The translations under genes were made by a program, and so were the position numbers. From Bacteroidales bacterium (lineage in GTDB: Bacteria > Bacteroidota > Bacteroidia > Bacteroidales > UBA932): a stretch of DNA of 64,000 bases. The stretch spans positions 1-64,000 of the forward strand of contig JAFRQH010000010.1 in the NCBI GenBank assembly GCA_017428725.1, written 5' to 3'. Position 1 is the first letter of the stretch. Every line of letters starts with the position of its first letter. Shown here piece by piece: positions 27,371 through 35,726 of this stretch. The notes under the pieces are model-generated. The model did not search any database and had not been told where the DNA came from. It saw nothing but the letters and a program-made list of their open reading frames with translations.

Positions 27371-29701
27371 TTATTTGCGGGTGACGGTGATCTCCTCGAG
27401 CGGGACGTTGAGCTCGAACAAGTTGTTGGTCGGCCAGCTCTGGGCCTTCTTGAGTGTGTAGACGGCCGAAGCGCGGACGTCCTCGACGCTGGCGGCGAAG
27501 CGGACGGCGTACACGCCGGCAGGAGCCTCCCAGGCGGAAGCCGCCTCGTTGAAGGAGGCGATGTCGTAGTTGCGGACGCTCATCGTGACGGTCTGGCTCT
27601 CGCCCGGCTTCAGCTCGCGGGTCTTGGCGAAGGCCTTGAGCTCGCAGGCGGGCTTGGCGAGACCGGCCTCCGGGGCGGTCACATAGAGCTCGACCACTTC
27701 CTTGCCGGCCACGGACCCGGTGTTGGTCACGGTCACGGTGGCGGTGAAGCCGTCGGCGGTCGCCTTGACGGCGGGCTTGCTGTAGGAGAAGCTGGTGTAG
27801 CTCAGGCCATAGCCGAACGGATAGGACACGCCCACACCGGCGGTGCTGAAGAAGCGGTAACCCACGTAGATGCCTTCTTTGTACTCCGTGAAGTCCACGT
27901 CCTTGACCGGCTGCTGCGGCCCGCGGCCGAAGCCCTGGTTCTGGTTGCGGACATAGTTGTACGGGAAGTTGGCGGAGGACGGGTGGTCCATGAAGTTGAC
28001 CGGGAAGGTCATCGGGAGCTTGCCGGACGGGTTGACCTTGCCGGTCAGCACGTCTGCCACGGCGTTGGCGCCCTCCTGGCCGGGAGACCAGGGCAGCAGG
28101 ATCGCGTCCACGAGATTCTTCCAGGAGTAGGTCTCGATCACGCCGCCCACGTTGAGCACGACCACGACCTTCTTGCCGGCGGCGTGGAAGGCGGTGCTGA
28201 CGTTGCGGAGCAGTTCGCGCTCGACGTTGGTCAGGTCGAAGTCATCGACCATCCGGCGGTCGGCACCTTCGCCGGCGTTGCGGCCGATCACCACGACGGC
28301 GATGTCGTTGGCCCGGGCCTCATTCGTGATGGCGGCCTCCGGGATGGCGACCTCGGCGGCCTTGGAGGAGCCGAAACCGAAACCGCGGCCACCGCCGCCC
28401 ATCAGGCCGGCCGTGGCAGCATTCAGGTTGAGCTGTGCCTGGTAGAAGTTCATCAGGCCCTGGTCCACGGTGAAGCCGGCATTCTCCAGGCCTTCCTTCA
28501 TATTGACGACGTAAGCCTTGTTGACGTTGCCGGAGCCGGTACCGCCGGCCACGAAGTCCAGGGAGGAGATGCCGTAGAGGGCCACCTTCTGGCCGCCCTT
28601 GACGGGCAGGACGCCCTCGTTGCGCAGCAGGACCATCGCCTCGCCGGCAGCGCGGCGCGCCACGGCGGCGTGGGCCTTGAGGTCAGGCTTATTGGAGAAC
28701 TTGTAGCCCTTGAAGGACGGGGTCTTGACGATGTACTCGAGCATATTGCGGACATTGCGGTCCACGTCCTTGATGTCGAGGCTGCCGTCCTTGACACCTG
28801 CGACGATGCGGTCGATCTCGTTCTGGTTGCCGGGCTCCATCAGGTCGTTGCCGGACCAGGCGGACTTGACCGTACCGGCCTTGTTGCCCCAGTCGGTCAT
28901 CACGATGCCCTTGTAGCCCCACTCGTCACGCAGGATGGTGGTGAGCAGGTCCTTCTTCTGCTGGGTGTACTCGCCGTTGAGCTTATTATAGGAGGACATC
29001 ACCGTCCAGGGAGCGGACTCCTTGACGGCGATCTCGAAGTTCTTGAGGTAGATCTCGCGGAGGGCCCGCTCGCTGATGCGGGCGTCGTTCTCGTTGCGGT
29101 TGGTCTCCTGGTTGTTGGCGGCGTAGTGCTTGATGGAGGTGCCCACGTCGTTCTTCTGGATGCCGCGCACGTAGGCGGCAGCCATCTTGCCGGAGAGGAG
29201 CGGATCCTCGGAGAAGTACTCGAAGTTGCGGCCGTTGAGCGGGTTGCGGTGGATGTTCATACCCGGGGCGAGCAGCACGTCCACGCCATACTCGTGGACT
29301 TCCTCACCCATCGCCGTGGTCACTTCCTCCACCAGGGCGGTATCCCAGGAACTGGCGAGGAGCGTACCCACCGGGAAACCGGTGCAATAGAAGGTCTGGT
29401 TCGCACCCTCACGGGTCGGGCTGATGCGCAGGCCGGCAGGGCCGTCGGCCAGGACCGTGCCGGGGATACCCAGGCGCGGGATCGGACGGGTGTTGCCGGC
29501 GGCACCGGGCACCTGGTGCGCCACGCCGGAGGTCACGCCGTTGACGATTGCGGCGCGGGCGCCGCCGACCAGCAGGGTGGCCTTCTCTTCGAGGGTCATC
29601 GCGGCAAGGACTTCGTCGATGTTGTCCTTGCGGAGCTGCGGCTGGGCCAGGGCGGAAAAGCCCATCAGCGCCGTGGCAGCAATCAAGAAAATCTTTTTCA
29701 T
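27371..29701 (-). CDS. GH3 beta-glucosidase-type secreted protein (copy 2)
   Basis: A 776-residue paralogue of the downstream GH3 enzyme. It has a Sec signal (about 1-19, no lipobox), so it should be free in the periplasm. The barrel carries KHYAANNQE and nucleophile Asp270 in VMTDW; the second domain has GRNAGEGADRR with the acid/base Glu; a C-terminal FnIII-like domain is present. It differs from copy 1 by a Gly-rich insert (GGGGRGFGFG) and a linker with QNQGFGRGPQQ. The ATG at 29701 is used because it begins the signal peptide; an in-frame ATG at 29752 lies before the promoter element. Confidence 0.94.
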   Translation of the reverse strand: MKKIFLIAATALMGFSALAQPQLRKDNIDEVLAAMTLEEKATLLVGGARAAIVNGVTSGVAHQVPGAAGNTRPIPRLGIPGTVLADGPAGLRISPTREGANQTFYCTGFPVGTLLASSWDTALVEEVTTAMGEEVHEYGVDVLLAPGMNIHRNPLNGRNFEYFSEDPLLSGKMAAAYVRGIQKNDVGTSIKHYAANNQETNRNENDARISERALREIYLKNFEIAVKESAPWTVMSSYNKLNGEYTQQKKDLLTTILRDEWGYKGIVMTDWGNKAGTVKSAWSGNDLMEPGNQNEIDRIVAGVKDGSLDIKDVDRNVRNMLEYIVKTPSFKGYKFSNKPDLKAHAAVARRAAGEAMVLLRNEGVLPVKGGQKVALYGISSLDFVAGGTGSGNVNKAYVVNMKEGLENAGFTVDQGLMNFYQAQLNLNAATAGLMGGGGRGFGFGSSKAAEVAIPEAAITNEARANDIAVVVIGRNAGEGADRRMVDDFDLTNVERELLRNVSTAFHAAGKKVVVVLNVGGVIETYSWKNLVDAILLPWSPGQEGANAVADVLTGKVNPSGKLPMTFPVNFMDHPSSANFPYNYVRNQNQGFGRGPQQPVKDVDFTEYKEGIYVGYRFFSTAGVGVSYPFGYGLSYTSFSYSKPAVKATADGFTATVTVTNTGSVAGKEVVELYVTAPEAGLAKPACELKAFAKTRELKPGESQTVTMSVRNYDIASFNEAASAWEAPAGVYAVRFAASVEDVRASAVYTLKKAQSWPTNNLFELNVPLEEITVTRK

Positions 29702-29734
29702 ATTCAGATAGTAATTATGTGTTCCTTGTGTCTG

Positions 29735-29742
29735 CAAATATA
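29735..29742 (-). promoter_or_regulatory. -7 promoter element of the GH3 pair
   Basis: Minus-strand TATATTTG, 33 nt before the ATG at 29701. No TTTG at -33. Confidence 0.5.
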
Positions 29743-29827
29743 CGTATTTCATCCCTTAACGACTTGTTCCTCCGTTCACATTCTGTTCCGAATGTTCAAA
29801 GTCACGGGGACCGCCGGAAAAACAGCA

Positions 29828-31105
29828 CTAGCGGCGCGCCCGTGCCCAGGACATAACCAGGGCGGGAGCCAAATCCTGCTCCAGGAGCTCGCGCATCTTC
29901 TCCATGTAAGGCGCCGAATGCGCGAAGAACTTGCGGTAGCCCCCGCAGAGCGCGTTCAGCCCCGTCTCGCCGGACTCCGTCCGGTTGAAGCGGTGCTTGG
30001 GGCACTCCCCGTGGCAAAGATGCAGCCACTCGCAGGCACGGCAGGCCCGCGGCAGGCCGGTGCGCTTGGCGATGCCGAACTGCACCATCGCCTCGGAGTC
30101 CATCATTTCGGCGATGCCCTTTTCCGCGATGTTGCCCAGGAGATATTTCGGATACACGAAATGGTCGCAGGGATACAGGTCGCCGTTATGTTCGAGGCTG
30201 GCGTTGTCGCCGCAAGTCTCTCCGTAGACGCACAGGCCGGGCCGGACACCGCACCAACCGGCCAGCGCCGCATCGAACAGGTTGACAAAGTACTCCCCCA
30301 CATCCTGCCGGACCCACTCGTCGAAGATGTCGCACATGAAGCGGCCGAAGCCCACGTCGCTCACCGACCAGCGGGCGAGGCTCGCGCCCGGGGTGTCCGG
30401 ATCCACGATCCAGGGGCGGCCCTTGCGGTTCTCCCGGCCGTTGACCAACGGATATTTCACGTGCTCCACCACGGGCATGAACTGCATATAGTGGCTGCCT
30501 ATTCCCTTCAGGAAATGATAGACTTCGAGACCGCGGCCCTCGCAGCAGGAATTGACCGTGGACATCGTATTGAACGGCACGCCTTCGGCGTAGAGCAGCT
30601 CAATGCCGTGCAGGACCCGCCCGAAAGACGGGGCGCCACCCTTGTCCTTGCGGAACTTGTCGTGGATGTCCTGCGGACCGTCGATCGAGACACCCAGCAG
30701 GAAGTCGTTCTCCTTGAAGAAACGCGCCCACTCGCGCGTGATGAGGGTGCCGTTGGTCTGCAGGCTGTTGTGGACCTTCTTGCCGCCGGCATACTTCTGC
30801 TGGAACGCCACCGCCCGACGGTAGAAGTCCAGTCCCATCACCAGCGGCTCGCCGCCGTGCCAGACGAACTGCACCTCCGGCACGTCGTTGGCCGCGATGT
30901 AGTCCCGCACCACCTGCTCCAGCATCTCCAGGCTCATCCGGGGCTCCCGGCCACCGTAGATCTCCGCCTTGTCGAGATAGTAGCAATAGGCGCAGTCAAG
31001 GTTGCAGAGCGACCCGGCGGGCTTCATCATGATGTTGAACGCCCGAGGCCCGGTCAGCTTCTGCGCATCCCCCAGGGTCAGTGTCTGTTTGAAGTTATCG
31101 GCCAT
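29828..31105 (-). CDS. Anaerobic sulfatase-maturating-type radical SAM enzyme (anSME)
   Basis: A 425-residue radical SAM enzyme. CNLDCAYCYYLDK is the cluster motif, and the SPASM part reads CGVRPGLCVYG...PCDHFVYPKYLLGNI...CRACEWLHLCHGECPKHR, typical of anSME enzymes that convert a Cys or Ser of sulfatases to formylglycine. No sulfatase gene is in the window. The start at 31105 (MADNFKQT) is preferred; an in-frame ATG at 31156 lies upstream of the promoter. It is divergent from the double-domain esterase. Another peptide substrate is possible. Confidence 0.92.
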   Translation of the reverse strand: MADNFKQTLTLGDAQKLTGPRAFNIMMKPAGSLCNLDCAYCYYLDKAEIYGGREPRMSLEMLEQVVRDYIAANDVPEVQFVWHGGEPLVMGLDFYRRAVAFQQKYAGGKKVHNSLQTNGTLITREWARFFKENDFLLGVSIDGPQDIHDKFRKDKGGAPSFGRVLHGIELLYAEGVPFNTMSTVNSCCEGRGLEVYHFLKGIGSHYMQFMPVVEHVKYPLVNGRENRKGRPWIVDPDTPGASLARWSVSDVGFGRFMCDIFDEWVRQDVGEYFVNLFDAALAGWCGVRPGLCVYGETCGDNASLEHNGDLYPCDHFVYPKYLLGNIAEKGIAEMMDSEAMVQFGIAKRTGLPRACRACEWLHLCHGECPKHRFNRTESGETGLNALCGGYRKFFAHSAPYMEKMRELLEQDLAPALVMSWARARR

Positions 31106-31113
31106 CTCTACTG

Positions 31114-31121
31114 CAAAAATA
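31114..31121 (-). promoter_or_regulatory. -7 element of the anSME gene
   Basis: Minus-strand TATTTTTG, 8 nt before the ATG at 31105, so the leader would be only a few bases. It lies 15 bp from the divergent promoter of the esterase gene. Confidence 0.55.
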
Positions 31122-31135
31122 GCCGTTTTTTTCGT

Positions 31136-31143
31136 TATATTTG
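31136..31143 (+). promoter_or_regulatory. -7 element of the esterase gene
   Basis: TATATTTG 27 nt before the ATG at 31171; back-to-back with the anSME promoter. Confidence 0.55.
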
Positions 31144-31170
31144 TCTCAATAACCAACCTGTCCCAAAGAG

Positions 31171-32901
31171 ATGAAGAAAATACTCGGACTCCTCCTGTTT
31201 GTCAGCTTTGCCGTCCAACTCTCCGCCTACGAACGTGAGCCCGTCTGGCCCAAGGGCAAGATGCCCGACAACCAGCCCGCCCAGTTCGCCGCGATGACCA
31301 ACGAGATCCGCACGCCGGGCTTCAATCCCGACGACTACAGGATGCCTTACCTCGAGTGGTACGAGACGCCCGACGCGTCCGTACGCAACGGCGCCTGTAT
31401 GATCCTGATCTCCGGCGGCGCCTACAACGGCACCGTGGACGTGGGTCACATCGATCGCTGGCACAAGGAGTTGACCGCCGCTGGCGTCCAGTGCGTCAAC
31501 CTGGTCTACCGCACGCCCCGGCCCGTCGGGATCCCCTACTGGCAGACCGCCTGGGAGGACGGCCAGCGCGCCGTGCGCCTGGTGCGCAGCGAGGCGAAGA
31601 AGCGCGGGTTCGACCCCGAGCGCATCGGCGCGATCGGGATGTCCGCCGGCTCGCATCTCGCCGTGCTGCTCGCCACGAGCTCGCAGACCCCGGCTTATGC
31701 CCGCGTCGACAAGGTCGACGACACGCCCTGCCACATCAATTTCGCCATCGTCAACGCCCCGGCCTACGTGACCACGGACGCCGACGCGGAGGGCATCCCC
31801 GCCGCCCGCGAGGGCTACGGCGCGGACGTCGCGCTGAGCCCGATCTTCAAATTCGACGAGAAGACCTGTCCGATGAGCCTGCACCACGGCGGTGCGGACC
31901 CCTATTCGCCCAACGGATCCACGCTGATATACAGGAAGTTGCGCCGGATGGGCATCCCGGCCGAACTGCATCTCTACCCGGGCAAGGGCCACGGCGCCTA
32001 CGGCCTGGAGCGCGGCATCGAATTCCTGCGCCAGATGGGGATCCTCGGCCCGCTGGAGCCGGAAGTGCCGCTGATGAGCCGTTTCCCGGAAGAGGTCCCC
32101 GGCGTGACGAAGATCCGCGAGGATGTCTGGCCCGAGGGCCGCATGCCGGATTTCCGTGAGAATCAATGCAAGCCTTTCCTGGAGTGGTCCATCCCCAAGG
32201 AACTGAAGACCCGCGCCATCCAGATCATCGTCTCCGGCGGCTCCTATATGGGCACGGACGAGAACGGCTTCGAGGTGGGCGCCGCCCGCCGCTACCTTAA
32301 CGCCCGCGGCATCACCGTGGTCACGCTGAAGTACCGTACCCCCCGCCCTGCCGGCCTGGCGAAGCATACCACGGCCTGGGAGGACCTCCAGCGGACCATC
32401 CGCATCGTGCGCAGCGAGGCCGCCTCGCACGGGCTCGACCCCGACCGGATCGGCCTGATGGGCTCCTCGGCCGGCGGACACCTCACCCTGATGGGCGTGA
32501 CCTCTTCGCGCCACCGCGCCTACGGCGCCATCGACGCCATCGACCGCGTGTCCTGCAAACTCCAGTGGGGCATCGGCATCTACCCCGCCTATGGCCTGAC
32601 CGACGGCCTCAACGGGGGCAATGCCCACGGCGGCAACGAAGACACCGACTACCTGGCTCCGGAATTCAGTTTCGACCTGGATACCTGCCCGATGCTCTTC
32701 ATCCACGGCGACGCCGACACCATCTCCTCAATGCTGTCCGTCAAGACTTGGGAAAAGATGCGCGCGATGGGCATCCAGAGCGAGCTGCACACGCTCGCGC
32801 TGCGCAAGCACTGCTTCCAGCGCGAGGCCTCGCCCGGCACCGGCAGCTACACCTGGCTGGACCGCATCGCCGAGTACCTCGAGCCCTTCATCGCTGAATA
32901 A
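31171..32901 (+). CDS. Secreted esterase with two tandem alpha/beta-hydrolase domains
   Basis: A 576-residue protein with a signal peptide (about 1-19) and two homologous hydrolase domains, about 20-300 and 312-576. Each begins with a WPxGxMPD stretch and holds the pattern YRTPRP, TAWED, RxVRSEA, and GxSxG. Triads are Ser158/Asp243/His274 and Ser433/Asp514 or Asp516/His547, all intact. Such tandem enzymes resemble carbohydrate esterases (acetyl or feruloyl) of Bacteroidota, fitting the nearby GH3 enzymes. The fusion probably arose by internal duplication and divergence. Confidence 0.85.
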   Translation: MKKILGLLLFVSFAVQLSAYEREPVWPKGKMPDNQPAQFAAMTNEIRTPGFNPDDYRMPYLEWYETPDASVRNGACMILISGGAYNGTVDVGHIDRWHKELTAAGVQCVNLVYRTPRPVGIPYWQTAWEDGQRAVRLVRSEAKKRGFDPERIGAIGMSAGSHLAVLLATSSQTPAYARVDKVDDTPCHINFAIVNAPAYVTTDADAEGIPAAREGYGADVALSPIFKFDEKTCPMSLHHGGADPYSPNGSTLIYRKLRRMGIPAELHLYPGKGHGAYGLERGIEFLRQMGILGPLEPEVPLMSRFPEEVPGVTKIREDVWPEGRMPDFRENQCKPFLEWSIPKELKTRAIQIIVSGGSYMGTDENGFEVGAARRYLNARGITVVTLKYRTPRPAGLAKHTTAWEDLQRTIRIVRSEAASHGLDPDRIGLMGSSAGGHLTLMGVTSSRHRAYGAIDAIDRVSCKLQWGIGIYPAYGLTDGLNGGNAHGGNEDTDYLAPEFSFDLDTCPMLFIHGDADTISSMLSVKTWEKMRAMGIQSELHTLALRKHCFQREASPGTGSYTWLDRIAEYLEPFIAE

Positions 32902-32939
32902 AGCCCGTTGTCAGATAATATTGACTAACAAACACTTAC

Positions 32940-32975
32940 GATTTTGCTCCGGGGCGGATTCCCCGGAGCAAAATC
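32940..32975. terminator. Hairpin between convergent esterase and aldo/keto reductase genes
   Basis: Fifteen-base perfect arms (32940-32954, 32961-32975; GATTTTGCTCCGGGG and its complement). It serves the esterase gene and probably also the minus-strand reductase. Confidence 0.85.
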
Positions 32976-33030
32976 ATAATATACGTTCAATAAAACCAGT
33001 TGCATAAACGCAACAATCTGGCCGGGCGAA

Positions 33031-34407
33031 TCAGAGCTTGGCGGCCAGTTCCTTGATCCGCTGCATATGCTGCGGGATGCTGATGTGCTGCGGGCACTTC
33101 GGCAGACAGGCGTTGCAAGCCACGCAGGCATCGGCGCTGACGCCCTTCTTCTGCGCCTTGTAGAGCTTCAGGAAGGCCTTGCGCTTGTCCTTGACGTCCT
33201 TGCGGGCGGTGTCCGCCGTGAGCAAGGCGTCGCTGGCACTGTTGAATATCTTGAAGTTGCCGGGGATGTCCACGCCGGCCGGGCAAGGCATACAGTAGGC
33301 GCAGGCCGTGCACGGGATCTGTCCCTTGGATTTGTAGAGGTCGGCGACCGTGAGCATGAAGGCCCTCTCCTGCTCGTCAAAAGGCTTGAACCCCGTGAAC
33401 AGCGAGACGTTCTCCTTGAGTTGTTCCATATTGGACATTCCGCTCAGGGTCACCATCACGCCCGGGAGCGAGCCCACGAAAGTGAGGGCGTTCGCAGCGG
33501 GCGTGAGGTCGGGATGGCGCTCGCGCAGGACGCTGGCAACACCGTCGCTCACATTGGCCAGCGCACCGCCCTTGACCGGCTCCATCACGAGCACGGGGAT
33601 GCCCTTGCCGACGAGGTAGTTGTACAGGAACTCCGCACTGGTCGTGCTCGAGCCGCCGGCACCCCAGCCCCGCGACATCTCTTTCCAGTCGGCGTAGTTG
33701 AGCTGGATCTGCACGAAATCCCAGTCATAGAGATCGACCAGGGGCGGCAGGTCGTCGTTGGTCCCGTGGAAGGAGAAGCCCAGGTGCTTGATGCGGCCCT
33801 TGGCCTTCTGCTCGAGGATCCAATTGAACAGGCCGTTGTCGCGGAAGCGGCTGTTGTAGCCTGCCAGGTTCTGGAGGTTGTGCAGCAGGAGGAAATCGAC
33901 GTAGTCGACCTGAAGGTTCTTCAGCGAGGTCTCGAACATCTCCTGGCCGGCTTCCAGGGTGGCGCGGCCGCTCATATTGGAAATCTTGGTCGCGATTTTG
34001 TAGGCGTTGCGGGGATGGCGGCTGAGGGCCTTGCCCGTCACGACCTCGGACTCGCCATAGGCAGGAGCGGTGTCAAAGTAATTGATACCGTGGGCGATGG
34101 CATAATCAACCATCGCGTTGACGGCATCCTGGTCCAGCGGCTGGCGGCGGCCGAAGCCGCCTCCGCCGCCGCCCTTTGTCGGCAGGCGCATGCAGCCCAG
34201 ACCGAGCATGCCCAGGGTCTCCCCCATCTTGCTCCAGGTCCGGGTATCGATCTTGGTGCCGTCCGGGGCTTCCTTCCAGGGAGCGGCGTGAAGGCCTGCG
34301 ACGGCAGGCGCGTCGAGAGCGTGCAGGAGCGGGCCGCCGGCGGCAATCCCGACACCGGCCAGAAACATACCCCGGAGGGCTTCGCGGCGGGTCATTTTCT
34401 CTTCCAT
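33031..34407 (-). CDS. Aldo/keto reductase with C-terminal 4Fe-4S domain, Tat-type signal
   Basis: A 458-residue protein. The N-terminus has a twin-Arg motif (TRREALRG) and hydrophobic segment, suggesting Tat export. The aldo/keto reductase barrel (about 50-340) includes YFDTAPAYGESE with the catalytic Tyr. The tail (about 365-445) has CTACAYCMPCPAG and CVACNACLPKCPQ, which would bind iron-sulfur clusters. The substrate is unknown. It is a single-gene unit with a TATATTTG element upstream. Confidence 0.9.
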   Translation of the reverse strand: MEEKMTRREALRGMFLAGVGIAAGGPLLHALDAPAVAGLHAAPWKEAPDGTKIDTRTWSKMGETLGMLGLGCMRLPTKGGGGGGFGRRQPLDQDAVNAMVDYAIAHGINYFDTAPAYGESEVVTGKALSRHPRNAYKIATKISNMSGRATLEAGQEMFETSLKNLQVDYVDFLLLHNLQNLAGYNSRFRDNGLFNWILEQKAKGRIKHLGFSFHGTNDDLPPLVDLYDWDFVQIQLNYADWKEMSRGWGAGGSSTTSAEFLYNYLVGKGIPVLVMEPVKGGALANVSDGVASVLRERHPDLTPAANALTFVGSLPGVMVTLSGMSNMEQLKENVSLFTGFKPFDEQERAFMLTVADLYKSKGQIPCTACAYCMPCPAGVDIPGNFKIFNSASDALLTADTARKDVKDKRKAFLKLYKAQKKGVSADACVACNACLPKCPQHISIPQHMQRIKELAAKL

Positions 34408-34433
34408 ATCAGAATACGGTTAGTGGTTTCAGA

Positions 34434-34441
34434 CAAATATA
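34434..34441 (-). promoter_or_regulatory. -7 element of the aldo/keto reductase gene
   Basis: Minus-strand TATATTTG 26 nt before the ATG at 34407. It sits just after the end of the upstream NimA-like gene. Confidence 0.5.
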
Positions 34442-34451
34442 AGATTTATAA

Positions 34452-34976
34452 TTAGAACTTGATCACCTTCGCGGGAGCCGTGAAGGAGGAGATGGTGGCC
34501 GTGGCGTTGCGGCAGAAAAGGACAATCGTGTTGTCGTCATCGGCCTTGTACATCCCCTGCAGGGACGGGTTCTTGTCCAGCATATCCTGCTTGGCCTCGA
34601 TACGCTCGTCGGGAATCAGTTCGCACTGGATGCGGATCCACTCCGTGCCGTTGAAGGCGCAGATCTCAGCCTTGGGGTTGGCGACGAGTTGCTTGTAGAC
34701 GTTCTTGACCTTGCCGGTCTGGATGTAGAGCTTGCCTTCGAAGATCTCGGCGGTGCCGAAGGGGCGGACGCGCGGCTGGTCACCCTCGACGGTGGCGAGG
34801 TAGTAGGTGCCGCACTGCTTGAGGAACTGCTGCGCGATGGCGGCGTTCTCGGGATTGGGCGTGGTCTGTTCGATCATCGTAGTCTGGGTTTCTGTGGTTT
34901 TGTCTTCGTTCTGTTTGGGAGCGCAGCCGGCGATCAGCAGGGCCGCGGCCAGGGTCGGGATGAGATACTTTTTCAT
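34452..34976 (-). CDS. Lipoprotein with pyridoxamine-5'-phosphate-oxidase-like (NimA-type) fold
   Basis: A 174-residue protein with a lipobox (LLIAGC, Cys18), a Thr/Glu-rich linker and a split-barrel flavin-binding fold: YYLATVEGDQPRVRPFG is the usual first strand pair, followed by LYIQTGKVKNVYKQL and EWIRIQCEL. Family members bind FMN and F420-like cofactors or haem; cytoplasmic homologues are common, whereas lipid anchoring is less so. The ATG at 34976 is chosen because it begins the signal peptide. Function unknown. Confidence 0.85.
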   Translation of the reverse strand: MKKYLIPTLAAALLIAGCAPKQNEDKTTETQTTMIEQTTPNPENAAIAQQFLKQCGTYYLATVEGDQPRVRPFGTAEIFEGKLYIQTGKVKNVYKQLVANPKAEICAFNGTEWIRIQCELIPDERIEAKQDMLDKNPSLQGMYKADDDNTIVLFCRNATATISSFTAPAKVIKF

Positions 34977-35000
34977 ACTATTCAAGATCTTGATTTTTTG

Positions 35001-35008
35001 CAAAGATA
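35001..35008 (-). promoter_or_regulatory. -7 element of the NimA-like lipoprotein gene
   Basis: Minus-strand TATCTTTG, 24 nt before the ATG at 34976. Confidence 0.5.
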
Positions 35009-35074
35009 ATTCACGAGGCTTTCCGATGGATGGCCGGGACTTCAGTTTTTTTGGCATATTCTGCAGAAAGGAGG

Positions 35075-35539
35075 TTAGATTGGATAGAGCTGCGCTCCGA
35101 TGAAGTCAATCAGGTCCCGCGGGGAGAGTTTCAGCTGCAGGCCCCGCTGGCCGGCGCTGATGTAGATGTAGTCATAGAGCAGCGCGGATTCGTGGACGAA
35201 GGTCGGCAGCGGCTTCTTCATCCCGATCGGGCTGCAGCCCCCGCGGATGTAACCTGTGGTGGGCAGGAGCTCCTTCAGGTGCAGCATCTCGCAGCTCTTG
35301 TTGCCGGAGATACGCGCGGCGACCTTCAGGTCCACCTCGAAATCCCCTGGGATCACGCAGACGAAACAGCCCGTGCGGTCGCCGCGCAGGACCAGCGTCT
35401 TGAACACCTGGTCGATGTCCTCGCCCAGTTCGGCAGCGACGTGCTGCGCGGAAAGATCTTCCTCCGTATATTCGTAAGGAATTAATTCATAGTGGATACC
35501 GGCAGCATCCAACAATCTTGCAGCATTGGTCTTGATCAT
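35075..35539 (-). CDS. ybaK: Cys-tRNA(Pro)/Cys-tRNA(Cys) deacylase, YbaK/EbsC family
   Basis: A 154-residue cytoplasmic editing enzyme that hydrolyses mischarged Cys-tRNA(Pro). The fold is the INS/YbaK domain with the conserved K of VFKTLVL and the loop GGCSPIGMKK. Length equals the family norm (about 155-160). It stands alone on the minus strand, divergent from the threonine aldolase gene. Confidence 0.93.
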   Translation of the reverse strand: MIKTNAARLLDAAGIHYELIPYEYTEEDLSAQHVAAELGEDIDQVFKTLVLRGDRTGCFVCVIPGDFEVDLKVAARISGNKSCEMLHLKELLPTTGYIRGGCSPIGMKKPLPTFVHESALLYDYIYISAGQRGLQLKLSPRDLIDFIGAQLYPI

Positions 35540-35590
35540 TTTGGCACGGTGCTTGCTAATAGTTGTGTCGAATAGATTTTCATTGGTTAA

Positions 35591-35598
35591 TAATTTTG
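35591..35598 (+). promoter_or_regulatory. TAnnTTTG element upstream of an orphan hairpin
   Basis: TAATTTTG on the plus strand fits the -7 consensus. A transcript from here would meet the terminator-like hairpin at 35616-35641 after about 15-20 nt, suggesting a leader with attenuation or a very small RNA. A -33 element at the right spacing is not evident. Confidence 0.3.
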
Positions 35599-35615
35599 GT
35601 TAGAATTGAGAAAAG

Positions 35616-35641
35616 GCTGCGATGTGAATCGCGGCTTTTTT
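35616..35641 (+). terminator. Orphan rho-independent-like hairpin upstream of the threonine aldolase gene
   Basis: Arms GCTGCGAT and ATCGCGGC (one G-T pair) with a GTGA loop, followed by six T residues on the plus strand. No plus-strand gene ends here: the neighbours are the divergent YbaK and aldolase genes. It could be a leader attenuator for the aldolase-TrpB2 genes. Confidence 0.5.
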
Positions 35642-35693
35642 CGTTTCCCCCCAACTTTTTCCATCCGCATACAAAATTAAGGGATTTTTTGTG

Positions 35694-35700
35694 TATCTTG
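35694..35700 (+). promoter_or_regulatory. Possible -7 element of the threonine aldolase gene
   Basis: TATCTTG, one T short of TAnnTTTG, 26 nt before the ATG at 35727 and downstream of the orphan hairpin. Confidence 0.35.
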
Positions 35701-35726
35701 CAATTCGTTTTTTGGTTAGAAGACAG

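Noticed and set aside
27983..31174. Very long open frame (over 1000 codons) on the plus strand across the GH3 and anSME genes
   Set aside because: It is antisense to three well-supported minus-strand genes; the product is full of His, Gly, Val and Asp as expected from reversed GC-rich codons, with no domain. The same applies to long antisense frames at 1606-2820, 2682-4820 and 22819-25047.
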